Positions 1 to 5,433 of a stretch of 8,777 nucleotides of DNA are shown in pieces. Under the pieces are notes generated by a model that was not told where the DNA came from, made no database searches, and worked only from the letters and a program-made list of their open reading frames with translations. The stretch spans positions 1-8,777 of the forward strand of contig JAUIEG010000082.1 of assembly GCA_030428745.1 (NCBI GenBank), written 5' to 3'. The position numbers and the translations under genes are program-made. Within the stretch, counting starts at the first letter, position 1. Every line of letters starts with the position of its first letter. The DNA is from Alphaproteobacteria bacterium. GTDB taxonomy: Bacteria; Pseudomonadota; Alphaproteobacteria; Caulobacterales; Parvularculaceae.

Positions 1-429
1 CCGGGGCCCTGTACGCCCAACGAGGCAGGGATCTGCCTCGACCTGGTGAAGCTCGCGGCTGAACGCCGCGCGCCGGTGTTCGGCGTCTGCCTGGGGATGC
101 AGTCTATCGCCCAGAGCTTTGGCGGCGTCATCGCCCGCGCCGAGCGGCTGATGCACGGCAAAACGTCTGAAATCGCTCATGAGGGGCAAGGCGTGTTCGC
201 CGGGCTTCCCTCACCCTTTACGGCGACGCGGTATCATTCACTGGTCGCCGACCGCACGAGCCTGTCCAATGCGCTGACCGTCACAGCGACGGCCACAGAT
301 GACAATGAGATCATGGGGCTGGCTCACCGCGAGCTTCCCATCATGGGCGTGCAGTTCCACCCCGAAAGCATTGCGACGGAACACGGCGTGCAGATGTTTT
401 CAAACTTTCTCACGACGGTTCGCCAATGA
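1..429 (+). CDS. trpG: Anthranilate synthase component II, glutamine amidotransferase subunit (5'-truncated)
   Basis: This is the C-terminal 142 residues of the class I glutamine amidotransferase that supplies ammonia to TrpE for anthranilate synthesis, the first committed step of the tryptophan pathway. The frame is open from base 1 and begins inside the conserved PGPCTPNEAG segment, so about 50 N-terminal residues lie off the window; the GTG at 46 is internal, not a start. The nucleophile cysteine is in GVCLGMQ (codon 88-90), and the catalytic His and Glu are in QFHPES (codons 358-360 and 364-366), so the triad is complete. It is a stand-alone TrpG, not the TrpE-G fusion of rhizobia. Its stop overlaps the trpD start (ATGA, 426-429), indicating translational coupling. 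In some bacteria such a subunit also serves p-aminobenzoate synthesis (PabA); the trpDC neighbours favour TrpG. Confidence 0.95.
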   Translation, partial: PGPCTPNEAGICLDLVKLAAERRAPVFGVCLGMQSIAQSFGGVIARAERLMHGKTSEIAHEGQGVFAGLPSPFTATRYHSLVADRTSLSNALTVTATATDDNEIMGLAHRELPIMGVQFHPESIATEHGVQMFSNFLTTVRQ

Positions 430-1439
430 GTTCATTCACGCCGCATCTGCAGCGCGCAACGTCCGGCGCGCCCTTATCCGCCGATGAAATGCGCGCGGCG
501 ATGAATGCGCTGTTTTCCGGCGAGGCGAGCGATATCGAAATCGCCGGTTTCCTGGCCGCCCTGCGCGCGCGCAGCGAAACCGTGGAAGAGATCGCAGCCG
601 CGGCGATGACCATGCGCGATCACGCGCTGAAGGTGGATGCGCCCGATGACGTGATCGATACCTGCGGCACGGGCGGCGACGGCGCCGGGACTTACAATAT
701 TTCAACCGCTGCTGCGCTGATTGTCGCTGGCTGCGGCGTCAAGGTCGCCAAGCACGGCAACAAGGCGCTTTCTTCCAAGTCCGGCTCCTCCGAAGTGCTG
801 GAAGAACTTGGCGTCAAACTCGACATCCCGCCTGCGAAGATCGCCCGCTGCATCCAAGACGCCAATGTTGGCTTCATGTTCGCCGCGCTCCATCACAAGG
901 CGGTCGGGCATGTGGCGGCGGCCCGCAAAGGCCTCGGCGTCAGGACGATGTTCAACGTGCTCGGGCCCCTCTCCAACCCCGCCGGCGCGAAGCGTCAGGT
1001 CATGGGTGTGTTTGCGCGCGACCTTGTGCGGCCAATCGCTGAGGTGATGCCGCTGCTCGGGATGACCCGCGCCTGGGTTGTGCATGGCAGCGATGGGCTC
1101 GATGAATTGACGACGACGGGCGCCAGTCATGTGGCGGAACTGAAGGACGGCGAAGTCACTGAATTTGATGTAACGCCTGAAGACGCCGGGTTAGACCGCG
1201 CCAGCGCAGCCGATCTCGCTGGTGGGGATCCCTCTGAAAACGCCGCCGCGCTGTGGCGCTTGCTCGAAGGCGAAAAATCCGCCTATCGCGACATTGCTGT
1301 CCTGAACGCCGCGGCGGCGCTTATCGTCGCCGGCAAGGCTGATACTCTCGACGCCGCAGCGCGCATGGCGGAAAAAGCAATCGACAGCGCCGCCGCCATG
1401 GGCGCGCTGCAACGACTGGTTGAGCTTTCGAACCAATGA
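426..1439 (+). CDS. trpD: Anthranilate phosphoribosyltransferase
   Basis: This enzyme transfers the phosphoribosyl group of PRPP to anthranilate, giving N-phosphoribosyl-anthranilate, the second step of the tryptophan pathway, in the cytoplasm. The 337-residue length is normal for the family. A small N-terminal helical domain (roughly residues 1-70) precedes the alpha/beta domain. Visible signatures are the PRPP-binding GTGGDG at 81-86 followed by TYNIST, KHGNKALSSKSGS at 109-121, the anthranilate-side GVRTMFNVLGPLSNP at 171-185, and HGSDGLDELTTTG at 220-232, which includes the metal-binding Asp-Glu pair. The ATG at 426 overlaps the trpG stop and the TGA overlaps the trpC start, so the gene sits in the middle of a translationally coupled trpGDC run. 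I see nothing unusual in it. Confidence 0.97.
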   Translation: MSSFTPHLQRATSGAPLSADEMRAAMNALFSGEASDIEIAGFLAALRARSETVEEIAAAAMTMRDHALKVDAPDDVIDTCGTGGDGAGTYNISTAAALIVAGCGVKVAKHGNKALSSKSGSSEVLEELGVKLDIPPAKIARCIQDANVGFMFAALHHKAVGHVAAARKGLGVRTMFNVLGPLSNPAGAKRQVMGVFARDLVRPIAEVMPLLGMTRAWVVHGSDGLDELTTTGASHVAELKDGEVTEFDVTPEDAGLDRASAADLAGGDPSENAAALWRLLEGEKSAYRDIAVLNAAAALIVAGKADTLDAAARMAEKAIDSAAAMGALQRLVELSNQ

Positions 1440-2233
1440 CCATTCTCGACGACATCATCGCCTATAAGAAAACCGAGGTGGCGCAGGCGAAAGCCAATGC
1501 GCCGCTCTCCGCCATCGAAGCGCTGGCGAAGGACGCAAGCCCCGTGCGCGGCTTCCGGCGGGCGCTGGAGAAAAAGGCGGCTGATGGTTTCGCCCTCATC
1601 GCCGAGGTGAAAAAGGCGAGCCCTTCGAAAGGCCTCATCCGGCCTGATTTCAATCCGGCGGACATCGCCCGGGCTTATGAGGCGGGCGGCGCGGCCTGCC
1701 TGTCCGTCCTCACCGATTCGCCCAGTTTTCAGGGCGCGCCGGAATTTCTGGGGCAAGCGCGTGAGGCGACCCGCCTGCCCGCTCTGCGCAAGGATTTCAT
1801 GATCGACCCTTATCAGGTCGCCGAGGCCCGGGCCTGGGGCGCCGATTGCATTCTCCTCATCATGGCCTGCCTTTCCGATGCGCAGGCCGGCGAGCTGATG
1901 GAGGCCGCCGCGCGCTTCAATCTCGACGTCTTGGTGGAGACCCATGACGAGGAGGAGATGGCGCGCGCTATTAAGCTTAACGCCAACCTTATCGGCATAA
2001 ACAACCGGAATTTGGCGACTTTTGTGACCTCGCTTGATGTGACATCTAGACTCGCTGCGCTGGCGCCGGCCTCTGCACTGCTTGTCAGTGAGAGCGGAAT
2101 CAACACTCACGCCGACCTCGTCCGGCTCGTCGGCGACGGCGCCAAGGCGTTTCTGGTTGGCGAAAGCCTGATGCGCCATCAGGATGTAGAGGCCGCAACG
2201 AAAGCGCTCCTTCAGCCTGTTTCCATTGCGTGA
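1436..2233 (+). CDS. trpC: Indole-3-glycerol phosphate synthase
   Basis: This enzyme performs the ring closure and decarboxylation of carboxyphenylamino-deoxyribulose phosphate to indole-3-glycerol phosphate, the fourth step of the tryptophan pathway. It is a monofunctional (beta/alpha)8 barrel of 265 residues, without a fused TrpF domain. The family motifs appear in order: IAEVKKASPSKG at 55-66 (expected catalytic Glu57 and Lys59), LRKDF at 117-121 (Lys119), VETH at 167-170 (Glu168), GINNRNL at 187-193, SESGI at 218-222 and LVGESLM at 240-246, the last two forming phosphate-binding loops. Residue roles are assigned by analogy with the well-studied Sulfolobus enzyme. The ATG overlaps the trpD stop by 4 bp (ATGA, 1436-1439). 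It is followed by 189 bp of intergenic DNA and lexA; no clear intrinsic terminator follows it. Confidence 0.97.
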   Translation: MTILDDIIAYKKTEVAQAKANAPLSAIEALAKDASPVRGFRRALEKKAADGFALIAEVKKASPSKGLIRPDFNPADIARAYEAGGAACLSVLTDSPSFQGAPEFLGQAREATRLPALRKDFMIDPYQVAEARAWGADCILLIMACLSDAQAGELMEAAARFNLDVLVETHDEEEMARAIKLNANLIGINNRNLATFVTSLDVTSRLAALAPASALLVSESGINTHADLVRLVGDGAKAFLVGESLMRHQDVEAATKALLQPVSIA

Positions 2234-2247
2234 TTCCTTTTCGCCTG

Positions 2248-2276
2248 TTGACGGCCCCCAAGAACAACCATAGAAC
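2248..2276 (+). promoter_or_regulatory. Predicted sigma70-type promoter of lexA
   Basis: TTGACG at 2248-2253 matches the -35 consensus at five of six positions. Exactly 17 bp later TAGAAC at 2271-2276 matches the -10 consensus TATAAT at four of six, including the invariant first T and second A. Transcription would begin near 2283, leaving a leader of about 140 nt before the lexA ATG. The -10 hexamer shares its last four bases with the downstream half of the SOS box, so LexA binding should block RNA polymerase. The promoter is inferred from sequence only. Confidence 0.6.
2262..2276 (-). promoter_or_regulatory. SOS box (LexA operator) upstream of lexA
   Basis: GAAC at 2262-2265 and GAAC at 2273-2276 are separated by exactly 7 bp. 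Read on the minus strand this is GTTC-N7-GTTC, the direct-repeat LexA operator established for alphaproteobacteria. Both half-sites are perfect. Its position between -35 and -10, overlapping the predicted -10, is what autorepression of lexA would require. Confidence 0.85.
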
Positions 2277-2290
2277 ATCGTTGTCGTTTT

Positions 2291-2305
2291 GTTCTTCTGT
2301 CGTTT
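2291..2305 (+). promoter_or_regulatory. Possible second, degenerate SOS box
   Basis: GTTC at 2291-2294, a 7-bp spacer, then GTTT at 2302-2305 gives seven of eight operator bases with correct spacing, in the opposite orientation to the perfect box 14 bp upstream. It would lie just downstream of the predicted transcription start. It could be an auxiliary LexA site or chance; the imperfect half-site keeps confidence low. Confidence 0.3.
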
Positions 2306-2369
2306 CGGGCGTGCAAACAGCCTTTGGTTGAAAGCCCGGCTTCCGAAGAACCTGAAACGGGCTGTATCC

Positions 2370-2385
2370 GGGGAAAACCTTCCCC
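2370..2385 (+). other. Small hairpin in the lexA leader
   Basis: GGGGAA at 2370-2375 and TTCCCC at 2380-2385 form a perfect 6-bp stem with a 4-nt AACC loop. No T run follows, so it is not an intrinsic terminator. The same C run can pair instead with GGGG at 2392-2395. It lies about 40 nt upstream of the lexA start. No function is assigned. Confidence 0.3.
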
Positions 2386-2412
2386 CATGTCGGGGCCCGC
2401 AAAAAGAAGTGC

Positions 2413-2416
2413 GAGG
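2413..2416 (+). promoter_or_regulatory. lexA ribosome binding site (decides the start)
   Basis: GAGG ends 6 nt before the ATG at 2423, a standard spacing. The frame is open further upstream (a TTG at 2324 and an ATG at 2387), but neither has a well-spaced Shine-Dalgarno sequence. The LexA family typically begins with a MLT-K-Q--LL-type sequence, which is what starts at 2423. Confidence 0.65.
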
Positions 2417-2422
2417 GCGGAA

Positions 2423-3142
2423 ATGCTCACCAAGAAACAACATGAGCTGCTGGTTTTCATCAATGAGCGGCTAAGCGAGACTGGCGTTTCGCCATCCTTT
2501 GACGAGATGAAGGAGGCGCTGGATCTGCGCTCGAAATCCGGCATTCACCGCCTGATCACGGCGCTGGAGGAGCGCGGCTTCATCCGCCGCCTGCCCCACC
2601 GCGCCCGGGCCCTTGAGGTCCTGAAAATGCCGGAAGACGCGAAACCGAGCGTCAAACCGAGTCCTGCGCAAAAGGGCTTCCGCCCCTCCGTGGTGTCGAG
2701 CCCCGATTTCCAGCGCGGACGTTCAGCGCCAACACAGGTCTCATCGCCCGCCGCTGGGGTGGTCGACCTTCCCGTTCTTGGCCGCATCGCCGCCGGTACG
2801 CCGATCGAGGCGATTCAGCACGAAGTGGACCGGTTCTCCGCGCCGGAAGCCTTTATCGGAAAGGGCGACCATTACGTGCTCGAGGTGCAGGGCGAATCCA
2901 TGATCAACGCTGGCATCGAGGATGGCGACTTTGTCGTTATCAAGCGCTGCTCCGACGCGGAGAACGGCGCCATTGTCGTGGCGCTGGTCGATGACGAGGA
3001 AGCAACCTTGAAGCGCCTGCGCCGCAAGGGCGCTTCCGTCGCGCTCGAAGCCGCGAACCCCGCCTTTGAGACCCGCATCTACGGGCCGGACCGCGTCGCG
3101 GTGCAGGGCAAGCTTGTTGGCCTGATGCGGCGGTATAACTAG
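2423..3142 (+). CDS. lexA: LexA, SOS-response repressor and self-cleaving protease
   Basis: LexA represses DNA-damage genes and cleaves itself when RecA filaments form on single-stranded DNA. The 239-residue length is usual for alphaproteobacteria, whose linker is longer than in E. coli. An N-terminal winged helix-turn-helix (about 1-66) begins MLTKKQHELL and contains SPSFDEMKEALDL followed by the recognition-helix region SKSGIHRLITALEERG. A Ser/Pro/Lys-rich linker spans about 68-112. The C-terminal S24 peptidase domain has the cleavage site Ala124-Gly125 in GRIAAGTP, the nucleophile Ser159 in QGESMINAGIEDGD, and the general-base Lys197 in EEATLKRLRRKG, so self-cleavage should be intact. The start is chosen from family alignment and the GAGG site. 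A perfect SOS box overlaps its promoter, implying autoregulation. Its TAG stop overlaps the stop of the convergent comEC. No cell-division inhibitor or polymerase gene accompanies it. Confidence 0.97.
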   Translation: MLTKKQHELLVFINERLSETGVSPSFDEMKEALDLRSKSGIHRLITALEERGFIRRLPHRARALEVLKMPEDAKPSVKPSPAQKGFRPSVVSSPDFQRGRSAPTQVSSPAAGVVDLPVLGRIAAGTPIEAIQHEVDRFSAPEAFIGKGDHYVLEVQGESMINAGIEDGDFVVIKRCSDAENGAIVVALVDDEEATLKRLRRKGASVALEAANPAFETRIYGPDRVAVQGKLVGLMRRYN

Positions 3143-5316
3143 CGCCCGCCCGTCCACGGCCTATCTCCGCGCAGCTCATTCGCTGACTGAACCTTCAGCA
3201 TTCCATCGGGCTCAATCCAGAGCGCATGGGCGCCGCGGTTCCATGCTGAACGGCGGTCGATCAGGAACGCCTTGCAGGACCGCCAGTCTCTGTTACTCAC
3301 CGGGAAGAAGGCGACGACCAGATCGGCGCGTTGACAGTCCTCCGCCAGGCTCGCCTTATCGCTGACAAAAGCTGCAGTCACGCGCGCGCGGTTGGCGATG
3401 TCGCCAGCGCATCCAGCCGCGTCACAGGTGAAAATCTCCGAGATCGCCTCAGGCTTTACCCGTTCGATGTCGAGGCCGGCTGCCTCCTCCCACATGCTCG
3501 CCGCGAATTTCTCCCGCCGCGTGGAATGGACGAAGAGCGTCCGTTCGCCCTCTGCGTTTTCGGCGATGACGCCGGCATTCAGCCCGGTGGGCGAAACGAA
3601 GAGCTGCGGCGGGCGGGCATGGACGACGAGCAGCGCCGCAAGCGGAATCGCGGCGAGCCCCGCCAGCCGCCATGGCGCGCGTGACAGGCACAGCCATAGC
3701 CCGCCAGCGGTCAGCGCCAGCATAGCCGCTTGCGGCCATTGCGGCGTCGTTGAGACGGCCCCTTCAAGTCCCGACACCCAGCTTGCGATATTGAGGACGA
3801 CTTCCATCCACAAGGCGGCGATGCGCCAGGCCCAGCCATCGAGGCCAAAGGGCGTGAGGAGCAGCGCAAGAACGGCGAACGGGACGATCAGGAACCCCAT
3901 CAGCGGCATCGCCGCCATATTCGCGGGCAGCGAATAGATCGCAACGCGGTTGAAATGAAAGAGCGCGTAAGGCGCCGTCGCTAGCGCTGCGATGAGATCG
4001 GTGACAGCGAGCGCAATTGTATACCGGCGCAGTTTGGCGCCCCATGTAAAGCTGCGGCCGGGATCGGCGCGCGCGCCGAGCCACTCATAGGCGGCGATCA
4101 GCGCCGTCACCGCAGCGAAGGACATCTGGAAGCCAGGATGGAACAGCGCTTCCGGCGTTGTCAGCAGGATAATCACAGCAGCGATCGCGACATTTCTGAG
4201 CGACAGCGCGCGCCGGTCGACCAGAATGGCGAGAAACATGATCGCCGCCATGATGAAGGCGCGCCGCGCCGACCATCCGCCCCCGGACAATATGAGATAG
4301 AAGCCGCCGGAGAGAAGCGCCGCCCCCGCCGCCCATTTCTTGATGGGATAGCGCAACGCGACAGGTTCAATCGCAGCGAGACCGAAACGGACGGTGAAGA
4401 AAACAAGCCCCGTCGCCAGCCCCATGTGAAGCCCCGAAATCGCCAATAAGTGAGCAAGCCCGGCATCGCGCAACGCCGCTTCCGCGCGGTCCGAAATCGC
4501 CCCGCGTTTGCCCGTAACGATCGCGGCGAGGATCGCCCCGCCTTCCCTGTGGTCGCGCGTCGCCTCGATAATGCGCGCAGACAGATTGAAACGCATTGTC
4601 TCAATGTCGGCCGCCAACCGTTGCCTTGAGGTTTTTTCGGCAGCCGTATCGACCAGAGGCGCTAAGACGGCGATCCCGACGGCGCCGATGCGTTGGAAAT
4701 AGAGCTGGCGCGCAAAATCGAAAGCGCCAGGCGCAACCGGCGGCGGCGGCGGGGACAATCGCGCGCGAACGCTGATGAGGTCGCCGGGCCGCGCGTCGAA
4801 GCCTTCGCCGCGCCATGTGATGCGTGCGCGCGCCGGCGTTTCATCTGCTTCGAGGTCTTCGATGCTCTTCAGCGCGACCACATAACGCCTTTGGCGCACG
4901 CTTTCCTCAACAGAGAGGAGGCGCCCGGTGACGTCCACCATGCCAAGCTCGCGGGAAAGCTGAGGCGCTTCCACTTGCGCGGTGCGCCAGTCGGCGGCGA
5001 CAAAACCAAGCGTTACAAACAGGAGCGCCGTCGCCGCCCGCTGAAATGGGCTTCGCCATAAGGAAAGACCGGCAAGAAGAACCAGCGCCGCAGCGCCGGC
5101 ACGCCAGTCCGGCTCCGCCTTGAGCCCGAAATAAAGCCCTGCGCCAAGGCCGATGGCAGCGGGCGTCCACAGGGAAAGGCGGGCGAAGTCGAGGGCCGCC
5201 CAGCGCTGAAGCGCCTGCGCCGACAAGAACGCCATGCGCGGCAGGGGCGGCGCTTCGGCGAAGGCCTCTCCGCGCGCTTGCGTCTCAGGACTGGTTTTCG
5301 CCAGTTCAGCGACCAT
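3139..5316 (-). CDS. comEC: ComEC/Rec2 family DNA-uptake channel protein
   Basis: ComEC proteins form the inner-membrane channel that carries single-stranded transforming DNA into the cytoplasm. With the ATG at 5316 the protein has 725 residues. Order of parts: three hydrophobic helices (about 45-115), a soluble DUF4131/OB-like region ending in PGAFDFARQLYFQRIGAVG, then the polytopic Competence domain with its signature HLLAISGLHMG (ISGLHMG at 293-299), GGWSARRAFIM and HPGFQMSFAAV. The last ~150 residues correspond to the metallo-beta-lactamase-like region but lack an HxHxDH motif; they hold CDAAGC (Cys631, Cys636) instead. Start choice: an in-frame ATG at 5379 would add 21 residues, but that stretch uses codons rare in this window (AGG, CTA, CGA, GGG) and contains a dyad, so 5316 is preferred; ATG 5235 is also possible. 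It runs divergently from gltX and its stop overlaps that of lexA. Natural transformability is not shown by this gene alone. Confidence 0.92.
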   Translation of the reverse strand: MVAELAKTSPETQARGEAFAEAPPLPRMAFLSAQALQRWAALDFARLSLWTPAAIGLGAGLYFGLKAEPDWRAGAAALVLLAGLSLWRSPFQRAATALLFVTLGFVAADWRTAQVEAPQLSRELGMVDVTGRLLSVEESVRQRRYVVALKSIEDLEADETPARARITWRGEGFDARPGDLISVRARLSPPPPPVAPGAFDFARQLYFQRIGAVGIAVLAPLVDTAAEKTSRQRLAADIETMRFNLSARIIEATRDHREGGAILAAIVTGKRGAISDRAEAALRDAGLAHLLAISGLHMGLATGLVFFTVRFGLAAIEPVALRYPIKKWAAGAALLSGGFYLILSGGGWSARRAFIMAAIMFLAILVDRRALSLRNVAIAAVIILLTTPEALFHPGFQMSFAAVTALIAAYEWLGARADPGRSFTWGAKLRRYTIALAVTDLIAALATAPYALFHFNRVAIYSLPANMAAMPLMGFLIVPFAVLALLLTPFGLDGWAWRIAALWMEVVLNIASWVSGLEGAVSTTPQWPQAAMLALTAGGLWLCLSRAPWRLAGLAAIPLAALLVVHARPPQLFVSPTGLNAGVIAENAEGERTLFVHSTRREKFAASMWEEAAGLDIERVKPEAISEIFTCDAAGCAGDIANRARVTAAFVSDKASLAEDCQRADLVVAFFPVSNRDWRSCKAFLIDRRSAWNRGAHALWIEPDGMLKVQSANELRGDRPWTGGR

Positions 5317-5335
5317 CCGCCATCGCCCCGCCAAA

Positions 5336-5365
5336 GCGCCCAAACCCGGATCCGGGCATAGGCGC
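5336..5365. promoter_or_regulatory. 30-bp interrupted dyad between comEC and gltX
   Basis: A perfect 12-bp palindrome CCCGGATCCGGG (5345-5356) is flanked, after 4 bp on each side, by inverted arms GCGCC (5336-5340) and GGCGC (5361-5365). Inner and outer arms share one centre, between 5350 and 5351. It lies in the divergent intergenic region 20 bp upstream of the preferred comEC start and 68 bp upstream of gltX. It could be an operator for a dimeric regulator or a leader hairpin. I recognise no named family of site. I found no clear -35/-10 pair for either gene here. Confidence 0.4.
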
Positions 5366-5413
5366 CGGAGCCCCCTCATGCTATCCCGCGCCCGCCAAAC
5401 CCAAACGCAACAA

Positions 5414-5419
5414 GAGGAG
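5414..5419 (+). promoter_or_regulatory. Candidate gltX Shine-Dalgarno with long spacing
   Basis: GAGGAG is the only good Shine-Dalgarno match before gltX, but 14 nt separate it from the ATG at 5434, longer than the usual 5-9. No in-frame ATG, GTG or TTG lies nearer to it, and the protein alignment supports the 5434 start, so translation is probably initiated with non-optimal spacing. Confidence 0.45.
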
Positions 5420-5433
5420 CCGGTCCCTTTAGT

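Noticed and set aside
2370..2385. Hairpin as an intrinsic terminator for the trp operon.
   Set aside because: The stem is short, no T run follows, and it lies downstream of the predicted lexA promoter rather than next to the trpC stop.
2324..2422. N-terminal extension of LexA from TTG 2324 or ATG 2387.
   Set aside because: Neither has a well-spaced Shine-Dalgarno sequence, the extra residues do not match LexA, and the family N-terminus starts at 2423.
1283..2443. A 386-codon open frame on the minus strand opposite trpC.
   Set aside because: It lies entirely antisense to trpD/trpC and the lexA promoter, its translation has no recognisable motif, and long antisense open frames are expected in GC-rich coding DNA.
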